Source of the DNA: Nonomuraea sediminis
Lineage (GTDB): Bacteria > Actinomycetota > Actinomycetes > Streptosporangiales > Streptosporangiaceae
NCBI RefSeq assembly: GCF_018531495.1
Contig: NZ_JAHDTI010000004.1
Coordinates: 124,001 to 188,000, forward strand
DNA length: 64,000 nucleotides
Direction of reading: 5' to 3'
The translations under genes and the position numbers were made by a program. The notes beneath the pieces are model-generated. The model saw nothing but the letters and a program-made list of their open reading frames with translations. It searched no databases and was not told the origin of the DNA. Of the stretch, positions 29,457 through 38,793 are shown piece after piece (position 1 is the stretch's first letter; the number at the start of each line of letters is the position of its first letter).

Positions 29457-29969
29457 ATGACCCTCCCGGACCACCATCTGACGACCGGCGAGAAGCGCAT
29501 CCGGTCGTTCCATCCGCATTGGAAGCGGATGGTCGTGCCCTTCATCGCGCTCGTGCTCATCGTGCTGGCCTTCGGCGCCGCGTTGTTCTTCATCCCCAGC
29601 ACGTGGCAGTACGCCTTCTACGGCAGGGTCGCGGCGGGCGTCATCGCGGTGCTGCTGCTGACCGTCTGGTCGTTCGTGCCCTACCTGCAGTGGCGCAACA
29701 CCGGCTACGTGCTCACCTCGCACCGCTTCACGATCAGCACCGGCGTGCTGAACAAGTCGACCGACGAGATCCCGCTGACCAAGGTCAACTCGGTGAGCTC
29801 CGACCAGACGTTCTTCGAGCGCATTCTCGGCTGCGGCACGCTGACCGTCGAGTCCGCCAGCGACGAGGGCCAGCTCGTGCTGCGCGACATCCCCAGGATC
29901 CAGGACGTCAGGGCCGACCTGTTCCGCGCCGTGGAGGACATTTCCGACGGCCAGGTGGACGGCCAGTAG
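29457..29969 (+). CDS. PH-domain (YdbS/DUF304-like) membrane protein
   Basis: A 170-residue protein with two membrane helices (about residues 25-45 and 58-78) followed by a bacterial PH domain (TGYVLTSHRFTISTGVLNKS, IPLTKVNSVS, ERILGCGTLTVES). It corresponds to Rv3278c of M. tuberculosis, which also lies next to birA. Function is unknown; a role in the envelope is likely. The ATG at 29457 is chosen over an upstream in-frame ATG at 29448. Confidence 0.85.
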   Translation: MTLPDHHLTTGEKRIRSFHPHWKRMVVPFIALVLIVLAFGAALFFIPSTWQYAFYGRVAAGVIAVLLLTVWSFVPYLQWRNTGYVLTSHRFTISTGVLNKSTDEIPLTKVNSVSSDQTFFERILGCGTLTVESASDEGQLVLRDIPRIQDVRADLFRAVEDISDGQVDGQ

Positions 29970-29979
29970 CCTGCAGGGC

Positions 29980-30954
29980 GTGGACACCTCACGCAGGCCG
30001 ACCGCCGAGGAGATCGAGCGGCTGCTGGTCGGCCACCCCGCCCGCTACACCAGGTCGGAGGTCTCGGCCAAGGCAGGCGTGCCCTCCGAGCTGGCCGAAC
30101 GGATCTGGCGCGCGCTCGGCTTCGCCACGCTGTCCGACGACACCGTGGCCTTCACCGACGCCGACGTCGCCATGCTCGGCCGGGTCCGCGCGATGCTCGA
30201 CAGCGGGCTGCTCGACGAGCAGACGACCATCCGGATGGCCCGCGCTCTCGGCCAGACCACGGCCAGGCTGGCCCAGTGGCAGGCCGAGATCATGATCGGC
30301 GCGATGCTGCCGCGCGACCGCGAGGCCTCCGACGCCGATCTGGCCCGCGTGCTGGCTACGGCCCAGCAGCTCCTGCCCGACTTCGAGCAGGTCCTGGTGC
30401 ACGTCTGGCGCGAGCAGCTGGCCGCGGCCGGCACCCGGCTGCTGGCCATCGCCGACATCAACGAGGAGCTGGTGCCCACCCGCGTCTCGATCGCGGTGGG
30501 CTTCGCCGACCTCGTCTCCTTCACCCGTCGTGCCAGGGAGCTGGACGAGCGCGAGCTGGGCGACCTGGTGGAGGGGTTCGAGGCCCGCGCGGCCGACGTC
30601 ATCGCCGGGCACGGCGCCCGGCTGGTCAAGACGCTGGGCGACGAGGTGCTGTTCACCGCGCCCACCGCCGGGCAGGCCGCCGAGATCGCGCTCGAGCTGA
30701 TCGAGACGGGGGAGCTGCGCATCGGCATGGCCTACGGGCCCGTGCTGCCGATGATGGGCGACATCTTCGGCACCACGGTCAACCTGGCGGCGCGGCTGAC
30801 GGCCATCGCCCGGCCCGGCACGATCGTGGTCGACTCCGAGCTGGCCTCCCAGGTGGAGGGGGCGCAGGCCGTCGAGGTGCACAAGATCCGGCGGCGTCCC
30901 GCCCGCGGACTCGGCGTGGTGCAGCCCTACGTCTTGCGGAGATCATCGCCTTGA
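29980..30954 (+). CDS. Class III adenylate cyclase with N-terminal regulatory domain
   Basis: A 324-residue protein with GTG start. The N-terminal half (about 1-155) is the helical autoinhibitory domain seen in the pH-sensing Rv1264 type. The C-terminal cyclase domain has both metal-binding Asp residues (VGFADLVSF and KTLGDEVLF) and the Asn/Arg pair of TVNLAARLTAI. It should make cAMP from ATP as a homodimer in the cytosol. It lies ten bases after the PH gene, so the two are probably co-transcribed with birA. Confidence 0.9.
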   Translation: MDTSRRPTAEEIERLLVGHPARYTRSEVSAKAGVPSELAERIWRALGFATLSDDTVAFTDADVAMLGRVRAMLDSGLLDEQTTIRMARALGQTTARLAQWQAEIMIGAMLPRDREASDADLARVLATAQQLLPDFEQVLVHVWREQLAAAGTRLLAIADINEELVPTRVSIAVGFADLVSFTRRARELDERELGDLVEGFEARAADVIAGHGARLVKTLGDEVLFTAPTAGQAAEIALELIETGELRIGMAYGPVLPMMGDIFGTTVNLAARLTAIARPGTIVVDSELASQVEGAQAVEVHKIRRRPARGLGVVQPYVLRRSSP

Positions 30955-30969
30955 ACGGAGGATGCTGAC

Positions 30970-32055
30970 ATGCCGTACGAAGTGCAGGGTGTCATCGCCC
31001 GAGGTAAAGGCCAGGAAGTAACCCTCGAGACCGTGGTGGTGCCCGATCCGGGTCCCGGCGAGGCGGTCGTGAACGTCAAGGCGTGCGGGGTCTGCCACAC
31101 CGACCTGCACTACCGCGAGGGCGGCATCAACGACGACTTCCCGTTCCTGCTCGGCCACGAGGCCGCCGGCGTCGTCGAGGCGGTCGGCGAGGGCGTGACC
31201 GACGTGGCGCCGGGCGACTTCGTCATCCTCAACTGGCGCGCGGTCTGCGGCCAGTGCCGCGCCTGCCTGCGCGGGCGGCCCTGGTACTGCTTCAACACCC
31301 ACAACGCCGCCCAGAGGATGACGCTGAAGGACGGCACGGAGCTGTCGCCCGCGCTCGGCATCGGCGCCTTCCTGGAGAAGACGCTGGTCGCGGCCGGGCA
31401 GTGCACCAAGGTCTCCGCCGAGGCGCCGGCCGAGGTGGCCGGGCTGCTCGGCTGCGGCGTGATGGCCGGGCTCGGCGCGGCCATGAACACCGGCGGGGTC
31501 ACCCGCGGCGACAGCGTGGCCGTCATCGGCTGCGGCGGCGTGGGCGACGCGGCCGTGCTGGGCGCCGCGCTGGCGGGCGCGACCAGGATCATCGCCGTCG
31601 ACGTGGACCCCCGCAAGCTGGAGTGGGCGCGCGGCTTCGGCGCCACCGACGTAGTGAACTCCGCGGAGACCGACCCGGTCGAGGCGATCAGGTCGCTGAC
31701 CGGCGGCCACGGAGCCGACGTCGTGATCGACGCGGTCGGCAGGCCCGAGACCTACAAGCAGGCCTTCTACGCCCGCGACCTGGCCGGGACCGTGGTCCTG
31801 GTCGGCGTGCCCACGCCCGACATGACGCTCGACCTGCCGCTGCTCGACGTCTTCGGCCGCGGCGGCGCGCTGAAGTCCTCCTGGTACGGCGACTGCCTGC
31901 CGAGCCGCGACTTCCCCATGCTCATCGACCTCTTCCTGCAGAACCGGCTGCCGCTGGACAAGTTCGTCTCCGAGCGGATCGGGCTGGACCAGGTCGAGGA
32001 GGCCTTCGCCAAGATGCACCGCGGCGAGGTGCTGCGCTCGGTGGTGGTCCTGTGA
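30970..32055 (+). CDS. mscR: S-(hydroxymethyl)mycothiol dehydrogenase
   Basis: A 361-residue zinc alcohol dehydrogenase. Catalytic zinc ligands are in [14 protein letters not shown] and GHEAAG; the structural zinc loop is [15 protein letters not shown]. The NAD-binding motif is [18 protein letters not shown]. It oxidises the formaldehyde-mycothiol adduct (and S-nitrosomycothiol) and so detoxifies aldehydes in mycothiol-using actinobacteria, which fixes the phylum of the host. GGAGG precedes the ATG. The next gene overlaps by four bases. Confidence 0.93.
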   Translation: MPYEVQGVIARGKGQEVTLETVVVPDPGPGEAVVNVKACGVCHTDLHYREGGINDDFPFLLGHEAAGVVEAVGEGVTDVAPGDFVILNWRAVCGQCRACLRGRPWYCFNTHNAAQRMTLKDGTELSPALGIGAFLEKTLVAAGQCTKVSAEAPAEVAGLLGCGVMAGLGAAMNTGGVTRGDSVAVIGCGGVGDAAVLGAALAGATRIIAVDVDPRKLEWARGFGATDVVNSAETDPVEAIRSLTGGHGADVVIDAVGRPETYKQAFYARDLAGTVVLVGVPTPDMTLDLPLLDVFGRGGALKSSWYGDCLPSRDFPMLIDLFLQNRLPLDKFVSERIGLDQVEEAFAKMHRGEVLRSVVVL

Positions 32056-32654
32056 TCGACCGCGTCATCACCTCCGGGACGTTCTCCTTGGACGGCGGCA
32101 CCTGGGAGGTCGACAACAACGTCTGGATCGTCGGTGACGCCCGCGAGGTGATCGTCATCGACGCCGCGCACTCGGCCTCCGCGATCCTCGACCGCGTCGG
32201 CGACCGGACGATCAAGGCCGTCGTGTGCACGCACGGCCACAACGACCACATCAACGCCGCCGCCGACCTGGGCGCGCCGATCCTGCTGCACCCCGCCGAC
32301 CACATGCTGTGGGAGGCGGTGTACGGCGAGGCCGTGCCGTACACGCCGCTGCGCGACGGCGAGAAGCTCGAGGTCGGCGGGGTGACCTTCGAGGTGATGC
32401 ACACCCCTGGGCACTCGCCGGGGGCCGTGTGCCTGCTGGGGCAGGGCGTGCTCTTCAGCGGTGACACCCTGTTCAAGGGAGGGCCGGGCGCGACGGGCCG
32501 GTCGTTCTCGTCCTTCGAGACCATCATCGACTCGATCAGGACCCGGTTGCTGGTGTTGCCTCCTGAGACTGTGGTGAAGACCGGGCACGGCGATTCCACC
32601 ACAATCGGGGCAGAGGCCCCTCACCTGGGCGAATGGATAGCCAGGGGTTACTGA
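32052..32654 (+). CDS. MBL-fold hydrolase partner of mycothiol dehydrogenase
   Basis: A 200-residue metallo-beta-lactamase-fold protein with the motif THGHNDH (about residue 58) and further metal ligands in [14 protein letters not shown] and GHGDST. It starts at a GTG overlapping the mscR stop. The same gene pair occurs in other actinobacteria (Rv2259-Rv2260 in M. tuberculosis). The partner is thought to hydrolyse the thioester product, in the manner of glyoxalase II. Confidence 0.9.
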   Translation: MIDRVITSGTFSLDGGTWEVDNNVWIVGDAREVIVIDAAHSASAILDRVGDRTIKAVVCTHGHNDHINAAADLGAPILLHPADHMLWEAVYGEAVPYTPLRDGEKLEVGGVTFEVMHTPGHSPGAVCLLGQGVLFSGDTLFKGGPGATGRSFSSFETIIDSIRTRLLVLPPETVVKTGHGDSTTIGAEAPHLGEWIARGY

Positions 32655-32666
32655 TCTGTGGCGGAC

Positions 32667-32685
32667 TTAACATAGGCAAGCCTTA
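32667..32685. promoter_or_regulatory. Iron box-like site 1 (IdeR/DmdR)
   Basis: TTAACATAGGCAAGCCTTA agrees with the IdeR/DmdR consensus TTAGGTTAGGCTAACCTAA at about 13 of 19 positions by my count. It is AT-rich against its surroundings and lies upstream of bfd. Confidence 0.45.
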
Positions 32686-32700
32686 CCGAAGGCAGGTATC

Positions 32701-32719
32701 TTAGGCGTGCCTAACCTAT
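32701..32719. promoter_or_regulatory. Iron box-like site 2 (IdeR/DmdR)
   Basis: TTAGGCGTGCCTAACCTAT agrees with the IdeR/DmdR consensus at about 14 of 19 positions by my count. It ends 23 bases before the bfd start codon. With site 1, 34 bases away centre to centre, it would let an iron-responsive regulator act on the bfd-bfr operon. Confidence 0.6.
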
Positions 32720-32742
32720 CTGCCTGAGAGGCCTGCCCCCAG

Positions 32743-32919
32743 ATGTATGTCTGCGTTTGTCGTGCTGTGACCGAGAACGAGGTCCACGACTGCATCGCTG
32801 CCGGCGCGAAGAGCGCGCGGCAGGTTCGCGACACCACGGGCGCGGGCGGCGACTGTGCATCTTGCGTGCGGAAGATCTGTGCGATCCTGAAAAGGTCTGA
32901 AGAACTCACGACCGCATAG
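32743..32919 (+). CDS. bfd: Bacterioferritin-associated ferredoxin
   Basis: A 58-residue protein beginning MYVCVCRAVTENEV. It has the four Cys ligands of a Bfd [2Fe-2S] domain in the pattern CxC and CASCxxxxC, within RDTTGAGGDCASCVRKIC. Bfd docks on bacterioferritin and passes electrons that release stored iron. It is followed after 21 bases by bfr. A GAGAGG sequence lies about ten bases before the ATG. Confidence 0.92.
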   Translation: MYVCVCRAVTENEVHDCIAAGAKSARQVRDTTGAGGDCASCVRKICAILKRSEELTTA

Positions 32920-32940
32920 CAAGCACAAGGGGCCCGTTCA

Positions 32941-33423
32941 ATGCAGGGCGACAAGCAGATCATCGAGCTGCTGAACGAGCAGCTCACGGCCGAGCTCACC
33001 GCGATCAACCAGTACTTCCTGCACGCCAAGATGCAGGAGCACTGGGGCTACACCAAGCTGGCGGAGCACACCCGTGCAGAGTCCATCGACGAGATGCGAC
33101 ACGCGGAGCGCCTCACGGACCGCATCCTCTTTCTCGAGGGCCTGCCCAACTACCAGCGCCTCGGCACGCTCCACATCGGGCAGACCGTCGAGGAGCAGCT
33201 CCGCGCCGACCTGGAGGTGGAGCTGGCCGTAGTGCAGCGGCTGCGCCCGGCCATCCAGCTGATGCGCGAGAAGGGCGACGCCACCTCGGCCCGCATCTTC
33301 GAGGACATCCTCCAGGACGAGGAGCTCCACATCGACTACCTGGAGACCGAGCTCGCCCTCATCCAGAGCCTCGGTGAGCAGCTCTACCTCGCCCGCTACG
33401 CCGAACCCTCGTCGGCCGACTGA
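32941..33423 (+). CDS. bfr: Bacterioferritin
   Basis: A 160-residue four-helix protein that forms 24-subunit iron-storage shells. The diiron ferroxidase ligands are in NEQLTAELTAINQY, ESIDEMRHAERL and DILQDEELHIDYLE, and Met52 in IDEMRHA is the heme ligand between subunits. It is downstream of bfd and of two iron box-like sites. A strong terminator follows. Confidence 0.95.
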   Translation: MQGDKQIIELLNEQLTAELTAINQYFLHAKMQEHWGYTKLAEHTRAESIDEMRHAERLTDRILFLEGLPNYQRLGTLHIGQTVEEQLRADLEVELAVVQRLRPAIQLMREKGDATSARIFEDILQDEELHIDYLETELALIQSLGEQLYLARYAEPSSAD

Positions 33424-33438
33424 ACCCCCTTGGCTTCC

Positions 33439-33473
33439 GGGCCCGCTGCCTCGCAGCGGGCCCGCTCGTTTTT
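33439..33473 (+). terminator. Rho-independent terminator after bfr
   Basis: An 11-base-pair perfect stem (GGGCCCGCTGC with GCAGCGGGCCC, three-base loop) is followed by a run of five T. It lies 16 bases after the bfr stop. Confidence 0.9.
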
Positions 33474-33746
33474 CATTGCACTTTTTGCACCCGCTATTGC
33501 CTTTCGTGGGAAATTCGAGGCTTGTTTGTATATGGGTGGAAATCGCCCTTGGCGCGCAAGAATGGGCTGTGTGAAAGTGGCGAGTGAGGCGCACGGGTTC
33601 CATGGGGCCGATGATGCGGGCTCCGGGAAATCCCGGGTGTTTTAATCGGGACTGGCCGACATTTATCCGCGTTTGCCCAGGTCAATGGATAGGTCAACGA
33701 CGAGTCAAACCGCGCGCTGCACCCGGGAAACGATCGCCTAAGGTCC
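33474..33746. other. Non-coding stretch with a second hairpin
   Basis: About 270 bases of lower GC than the genes. At 33623-33643 CCGGG-AAAT-CCCGG is followed by a short T run, which may be a weak second terminator. I see no coding signal or tRNA here; the rest up to the -10 at 33747 presumably holds the promoter of the two-component operon. Confidence 0.4.
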
Positions 33747-33752
33747 TACGAT
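33747..33752 (+). promoter_or_regulatory. -10 element for leaderless response-regulator transcript
   Basis: TACGAT ends six bases before the ATG at 33759, and there is no Shine-Dalgarno sequence. The mRNA probably starts at the A of the start codon or one base before it. Confidence 0.55.
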
Positions 33753-33758
33753 CGCTTC

Positions 33759-34427
33759 ATGACCTGCGTACTTCTCGCCGAGGATGACACCTCGATTTCA
33801 GAGCCGCTCGCGCGTGCGTTGCGCCGCGAGGGCTATCAGGTTGAGGTGAGCCCCGACGGCCCCCAGGCCCTGGAGAGGGCTCTGTCGGGGGGGATCGACC
33901 TCATCGTTCTTGACCTGGGCCTGCCCGAGATGGACGGCCTGGAAGTGGCGCGCCGGATCCGGGCCGAGGGCCACGGCACTCCGGTGCTCATTCTGACCGC
34001 ACGCGTGGACGAGGTCGACACCGTCGTCGGCCTGGACGCCGGCGCGGACGACTACGTGACCAAGCCGTTCCGGCTGGCCGAGCTGCTCGCGCGCGTGCGC
34101 GCGCTCCTGCGGCGCGGCACGTCGGAAACCCCGGTGGTCCAGGGGGTGCGGATCGACGCCGACTCCCGCCGCGCCTGGATGGGGGAGAAGGAGCTGCACC
34201 TCACCACCAAGGAGTTCGACCTGCTGCGCGTGCTCGTGCGCGACGCCGGCAAGGTGGTCACCCGCGAGCAGATCATGCGCGAGGTGTGGGACACCAACTG
34301 GTGGGGCTCCACCAAGACCCTCGACATGCACATCTCCTGGCTTCGGCGCAAGCTGGGCGACGACGCCGCGAAGCCGCGTTACATCACGACCGTTCGAGGA
34401 GTCGGCTTCCGGTTCGAGCGCGAGTAG
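33759..34427 (+). CDS. OmpR-family response regulator
   Basis: A 222-residue regulator. The receiver has the acidic pair near residue 9 (EDDT), the phospho-acceptor Asp in IVLDLGLPEMDGLEV and the conserved Lys in DYVTKPF. The C-terminal OmpR winged helix (TTKEFDLLRVLVRDAGKVVT, then RGVGFRFE) is complete. It is followed after three bases by the sensor kinase, so the two form a complete two-component system of unknown stimulus. Confidence 0.94.
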   Translation: MTCVLLAEDDTSISEPLARALRREGYQVEVSPDGPQALERALSGGIDLIVLDLGLPEMDGLEVARRIRAEGHGTPVLILTARVDEVDTVVGLDAGADDYVTKPFRLAELLARVRALLRRGTSETPVVQGVRIDADSRRAWMGEKELHLTTKEFDLLRVLVRDAGKVVTREQIMREVWDTNWWGSTKTLDMHISWLRRKLGDDAAKPRYITTVRGVGFRFERE

Positions 34428-34430
34428 GCG

Positions 34431-35708
34431 ATGCGTCGACGTCTGCTCACGTCCACCCTGGTCGTCGCTGTCATAGCGGTGCTCCTGCTCGGGGTTCCCC
34501 TGGGGATCGTGGTCAGCCGCCTCATCGTCGACGAGGCCGCTCAGGAGCTCAGGGCGGAGGCGACCCGCCTGGTGGGTGAGGTTGAGTACGCCCGTATCCA
34601 GGAGACGCCACTCGATCCCCAGCAACTCGCGCAGAAATACCCTGACCGCTACATCCAGATATACGAACGCGGGACCCCGCCCAAGGCGACCATCGTCGGC
34701 ACCGCACCGCCGTCCGGTCACCAGATGACCGAGGACGCCCAGTCGGAGAGCGGGATCTACGTCCGGGTGAGCCGTGACAAGGACCAAGTCGAGCAGGACG
34801 TGCGTGCACGCCTGCTGCTGATCGTGGCCCTGGCCGTCGCGGCTCTAGCGGTGGCGGTGGGGCTCGCGATCGTCCAATCACGGCGGCTGACGCTGCCGCT
34901 ACTGGACCTGGCGAAGATCGCCGACCGGCTCGGGTCAGGCGACGCGAGACCGAGCAAACACCGCTACGGCATTCCCGAGCTCGATCGGGTGGCGGAGGTG
35001 CTCGACCGCAGCGCCACCCGCATCTCCGACCTGCTCACGCGCGAGCGGGAGTTCGCCACCGACGCCTCGCACCAGCTGCGCACCCCGCTGACCGGGCTCA
35101 CCATGCGCCTGGAGGAGATCGTGGCGGCCTCCGACCAGCCGGTGATCGTACGCGAGGAGGGCGAGGCCGCCATCGTGCAGGCGGAACGGCTCACCGCCGT
35201 GATCGACGAGCTGCTGTCCGCGGCCCGCCGCCAGCGCCAGTCGCAGGCGGAGCCCGTCGCCATCGACGACATCCTGGACCAGCAGGTCAAGGAGTGGGAC
35301 CCGGTCTTCCGCGGCGTCGGCCGCCACCTGCGGCTGGAGGGCGCGCGCGGGCTGAAGGCGATGGCCACCACGGGCGGCTTCGGCCAGGTGATCGCCTCGC
35401 TGCTGGAGAACTCGCTGCGGCACGGCGGCGGTGCGGTCAAGGTCCACACCACCGTGAGCGACAACTACGTGGTCGTGGAGGTGTCCGACGAGGGGCCCGG
35501 CATCGCCGACGACATCGCGCCGAAGGTCTTCGAGCGGAACGTGAGCGGCGGCGGGGGCACGGGCCTCGGGCTGACGCTGGCCCGCGCGATGGCCGCCTCC
35601 GACGGCGGCCGGCTGGAGCTGGTGCGGCGGCGGCCCGCCGCCTTCGCGATCTTCCTGCGTCCGGCCGAGCAGAACGGGCGCAACCGCGTGGTCAGCGGCC
35701 CTGCTTGA
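34431..35708 (+). CDS. Sensor histidine kinase
   Basis: A 425-residue kinase with two membrane helices (about residues 5-28 and 123-147) framing an extracellular sensor domain of roughly 95 residues, then a HAMP domain, the H-box DASHQLRTPLTGL (about residue 215) and a HATPase with LLENSLRHGG, DEGPGI and GTGLGLTLA. It should phosphorylate the regulator directly upstream. Its 3' end overlaps the convergent GtrA gene by 17 bases. Confidence 0.94.
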   Translation: MRRRLLTSTLVVAVIAVLLLGVPLGIVVSRLIVDEAAQELRAEATRLVGEVEYARIQETPLDPQQLAQKYPDRYIQIYERGTPPKATIVGTAPPSGHQMTEDAQSESGIYVRVSRDKDQVEQDVRARLLLIVALAVAALAVAVGLAIVQSRRLTLPLLDLAKIADRLGSGDARPSKHRYGIPELDRVAEVLDRSATRISDLLTREREFATDASHQLRTPLTGLTMRLEEIVAASDQPVIVREEGEAAIVQAERLTAVIDELLSAARRQRQSQAEPVAIDDILDQQVKEWDPVFRGVGRHLRLEGARGLKAMATTGGFGQVIASLLENSLRHGGGAVKVHTTVSDNYVVVEVSDEGPGIADDIAPKVFERNVSGGGGTGLGLTLARAMAASDGGRLELVRRRPAAFAIFLRPAEQNGRNRVVSGPA

Positions 35709-36171
35709 CCTCGGGCAGCTCGGCCGGGATCGGCTCGGTGGCCTCCAGGAACACCCAGCGGCGATAGGACCAGAAGCGGAACAGCGTGCCCAACCCCGTG
35801 CCGATCAGCGACGCGATGTTGTTGGCCAGCAGGCTCTGGAAGCCGAGCGTGTACTTGCTGAACCCCACGCACAGCACTTCGATCAGCAGCCCGATGCCGT
35901 TGAGCATGAAGAACAGCAGGTACTCGCGCCCCAGCCCGTTCTGGTCGCGGTGCCGGTAGGTCCAGTAGCGGTTGCCCACATAGGCGAAGGTGGTGGCGAT
36001 CACGGTCGCGATGACGGTGGCCGTGATCGTGCCCTCTGAGCCCCACAGAACCCAGAGCAGGTTGCGGATGCCGTAGCTGAGGACGAAGGCGATGGCGCCG
36101 ATCACGCCGAACTTGGCGAGCTCGTGGACCAGGGCTGCGAAGCGCTGGTAGAGGCGTCTGATCAAATCCAC
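35692..36171 (-). CDS. GtrA-family membrane protein
   Basis: A 159-residue protein with four membrane helices, including LAKFGVIGAIAFVLSYGI and IATTFAYVGNRYWTYRHRD, the signature of GtrA flippase-like proteins. The family moves lipid-linked sugars across the membrane for envelope glycosylation. It corresponds to Rv3277 of M. tuberculosis, which also lies beside purK. Confidence 0.88.
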   Translation of the reverse strand: MDLIRRLYQRFAALVHELAKFGVIGAIAFVLSYGIRNLLWVLWGSEGTITATVIATVIATTFAYVGNRYWTYRHRDQNGLGREYLLFFMLNGIGLLIEVLCVGFSKYTLGFQSLLANNIASLIGTGLGTLFRFWSYRRWVFLEATEPIPAELPEVKQGR

Positions 36172-36383
36172 GTCCCCGGTCTCATAACAGGCATGACCAC
36201 CCCAGACTACCGGTGACGATCGGCGCCGGGGGCTGGAGCCAGGGAACCTGAAGGAACACTTCTAGAAATATCGCCCTATGGGCGGCATTCCCGATAGCTG
36301 GGCATTACGCTGCGGTTTCAGATCGCAGGGCGCATCCGGTCGGGGCGGGGCGCCCCGGACGGCCCACGACCTCGGGATCACCC
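36172..36383. other. Intergenic region before the lipoprotein gene
   Basis: About 210 bases between divergent genes. It contains a small stem (CGCCC-TAT-GGGCG at 36272-36284) in an AT-richer patch. No gene is visible; promoters for both neighbours presumably lie here. Confidence 0.35.
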
Positions 36384-37145
36384 TTGCCGCGACGCCTGCT
36401 CGCCATCCTCGGCGCCCTGTTCGTCCTGGCGGGATGCGGTACGGCCGGCACCGGCGTCACCGTGCCCCCCGAGCAGGCCGCCCCGTCGATCTCCGCCCAC
36501 CGCGTCGACGAGGCGACGGCCGAGCAGGCCTTCCAGCTGCTCGACCGCCTCGACAAGGCCCTGTCGCAGCACGACTGCGCGGCCGTCGACGACCTGGTCA
36601 CGTGGGCGGCCAGGACGCTGGGCGGCCGTGCCTGTGAGGCGACCCGGAACGGCCGCCCAGCCCGATACGGCGACCCGGAGTTCCTGCTGCCGGACGCGGA
36701 CGACTGGTTCGCCGCGCTGGCGCGCAAGCCGTCGCCCGCGTACTTCGTCTTCGTGCTGGAGGACAACCGGTGGCGGCTGGGCGCGGGCCCCATTCCCGTC
36801 ATCGGCCGCCCGCCCGCGCACACGCCGGGGGCCACCGCTGATCCGGACCTGGCCGTGGAGGCGGGCCTGGTTCCGCAGCGGCACCTGACGTTCCTGACCG
36901 ATCCGGCCGGGGTCCAGGGGGTCCGCTTCCCTGCCGGGGATCCGCTGCAGGGGCTGCGGGCGGGGATCGCCGACGTGGAGTTCGTCGACGGGGGCGCCCG
37001 GGCGGTGGCCCTGTCGAGCACGCAGCTGCTGGTCTTCGACGCGCTGCGGATCCGCCGTACGGCCGGCCGTACGGAGACCGTCGAGCTGGCCAGCGTGGTC
37101 ACGGCCGGGAACCGGTGCGCGACCGTGGGTCTCCTGCGCAGGTAA
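36384..37145 (+). CDS. Putative lipoprotein upstream of purK
   Basis: A 253-residue protein with TTG start. The signal sequence ends in a lipobox (VLAGC, Cys near residue 18). The body has Cys residues near 65 and 83 and one near the C-terminus, suggesting disulfides outside the cell. No family is recognised. The stop is 11 bases before the purK start, but purK seems to have its own -10 element across this boundary. Confidence 0.7.
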   Translation: MPRRLLAILGALFVLAGCGTAGTGVTVPPEQAAPSISAHRVDEATAEQAFQLLDRLDKALSQHDCAAVDDLVTWAARTLGGRACEATRNGRPARYGDPEFLLPDADDWFAALARKPSPAYFVFVLEDNRWRLGAGPIPVIGRPPAHTPGATADPDLAVEAGLVPQRHLTFLTDPAGVQGVRFPAGDPLQGLRAGIADVEFVDGGARAVALSSTQLLVFDALRIRRTAGRTETVELASVVTAGNRCATVGLLRR

Positions 37146-37148
37146 GCT
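37143..37148 (+). promoter_or_regulatory. -10 element for leaderless purK transcript
   Basis: TAAGCT, overlapping the stop codon of the lipoprotein gene, ends eight bases before the GTG at 37157. No Shine-Dalgarno sequence is visible. Confidence 0.4.
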
Positions 37149-37156
37149 CAGCGGAC

Positions 37157-38299
37157 GTGAGTTCCTACAGCCCCATCGGGCCGGTCGTCGGCATCGTCGG
37201 CGCCGGTCAGCTGGCCAGGATGACGCAGCAGCCCGCGATCGCGCTCGGGGTGGAGCTGCGGGTCCTGGCCAACACCCCCGACGAGAGCGCGGCGCGGGTG
37301 ATCGTGGACACGCGGATCGGCGACTACCGCGACCTGGGTGACCTGCGCGAGTTCGCCAAGGGCTGCGACGTGGTCACCTTCGACCACGAGCACGTGCCTA
37401 CCGACCACATCAGGGCGCTGACCGCGGACGGCATCGCCGTGCACCCCGGCGCGGACGCCCTCGTGCACGCGCAGGACAAGGCCGTGATGCGCGAGCGGCT
37501 GACGGCCATCGGCGCGCCGTGCCCCGCCTGGGCGCGCGTGACCTCCACGGCCGACGTCTCGGCGTTCGCGGACGAGCACGGCTGGCCTGTGGTGCTCAAG
37601 GCCGTCCGCGGGGGTTACGACGGCCGCGGCGTGTGGATTTGTCGCGAAATTTCGGATGCTGAGGACGTCGTCGCCTCGGGCGTGCCGCTGATGGCCGAGA
37701 CGTTCGTGCCCTTCGAGCGGGAGCTGGCCGTGCTGGTGGTGCGCTCGCCGCACGGGCAGGGCGTCAGCTACCCGGTCGTGGAGACGGTCCAGCAGGACGG
37801 CATCTGCGTCGAGGTCCTGGCGCCCGCGCCCGGGCTCGACCCCGAGGAGGCCGCTCAGGCGCAGCGCATCGCTCTGGAGATCGCCGACTCGCTCGGCGTG
37901 ACGGGCCTGCTCGCGGTGGAGATGTTCCAGACGCAGGGTGGGCTCGTCGTCAACGAGCTGGCCATGCGGCCGCACAACAGCGGCCACTGGACCATCGAGG
38001 GCGCGCTCACCTCCCAGTTCGAGCAGCACCTGCGTGCCGTGCTCGACCTGCCGCTCGGCTCGCCCGCGATGACGGCCCCCGTCGTGGTGATGGCCAACCT
38101 GATCGGCGGCGAGGAGATCTTCCACCGCTACGAGCACGTGATGGCCCACGACCCCGGCATCAAGGTCCACTTCTACGGCAAGCAGGTACGGCCGGGCCGC
38201 AAGATCGGCCACGTCACGGCGCTGGGCGACGACCTGGAGACGGTCCGCGCCCGCGCCCGCCACGCCGCCGTCTACCTCACCACCGGGGAGTACACATGA
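37157..38299 (+). CDS. purK: N5-carboxyaminoimidazole ribonucleotide synthase
   Basis: A 380-residue ATP-grasp enzyme that carboxylates AIR with bicarbonate and ATP in purine synthesis. The N-terminal [14 protein letters not shown], the ATP-grasp segments [18 protein letters not shown] and [19 protein letters not shown] are all present. The GTG at 37157 places the glycine-rich loop at the usual position. Its stop overlaps the purE start (ATGA), so both act as a unit. Confidence 0.95.
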   Translation: MSSYSPIGPVVGIVGAGQLARMTQQPAIALGVELRVLANTPDESAARVIVDTRIGDYRDLGDLREFAKGCDVVTFDHEHVPTDHIRALTADGIAVHPGADALVHAQDKAVMRERLTAIGAPCPAWARVTSTADVSAFADEHGWPVVLKAVRGGYDGRGVWICREISDAEDVVASGVPLMAETFVPFERELAVLVVRSPHGQGVSYPVVETVQQDGICVEVLAPAPGLDPEEAAQAQRIALEIADSLGVTGLLAVEMFQTQGGLVVNELAMRPHNSGHWTIEGALTSQFEQHLRAVLDLPLGSPAMTAPVVVMANLIGGEEIFHRYEHVMAHDPGIKVHFYGKQVRPGRKIGHVTALGDDLETVRARARHAAVYLTTGEYT

Positions 38300-38793
38300 G
38301 CATCGGGATTGTCATGGGGTCCGACTCCGACTGGCCGGTGATGCGGCTGGCGGCCGAGGCCGTCGCCGAGTTCGGCGTGCCGTTCGAGGCGGACGTCGTC
38401 TCTGCCCACCGCATGCCCGAGGAGATGATCGCCTACGGCAAGCAGGCGGCCTCCCGCGGCATCCGCGTCATCATCGCCGGCGCCGGCGGCGCCGCCCACC
38501 TGCCCGGGATGCTCGCCTCGGTCACCCCGCTGCCGGTCATCGGGGTGCCGGTGCCGCTGAAGTACCTCGACGGGATGGACTCGCTGCTGTCGATCGTCCA
38601 GATGCCGGCGGGTGTCCCCGTGGCCACGGTCGCGGTGGGCGGTGCCCGCAATGCGGGGCTGCTGGCCGTACGGATCCTGGCGGCTTCCGACGAGGGGCTG
38701 CGGGAGCGGATGGTGGAATTCCAGGCCGAGCTCAAGCAGCAGGCCTACGCCAAGGGCGAGAAGCTCCGCGCCGAGGCCGCCGAGCTGGGCTGA
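38296..38793 (+). CDS. purE: N5-carboxyaminoimidazole ribonucleotide mutase
   Basis: A 165-residue enzyme that moves the carboxyl group from N5 to C4 of the imidazole, the step after PurK. The class I motif [10 protein letters not shown], the catalytic His in SAHRMPEEM and [12 protein letters not shown] are present. The last 49 bases overlap the 3' end of the convergent AfsR gene, an unusually long overlap for this region. Confidence 0.96.
   Translation: MSIGIVMGSDSDWPVMRLAAEAVAEFGVPFEADVVSAHRMPEEMIAYGKQAASRGIRVIIAGAGGAAHLPGMLASVTPLPVIGVPVPLKYLDGMDSLLSIVQMPAGVPVATVAVGGARNAGLLAVRILAASDEGLRERMVEFQAELKQQAYAKGEKLRAEAAELG

Noticed and set aside
38745-38793. Possible wrong end for the AfsR or purE gene because they overlap by 49 bases
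   Set aside because: Both frames carry normal codon bias to their stops and purE has its usual length, so the convergent overlap is taken as real.
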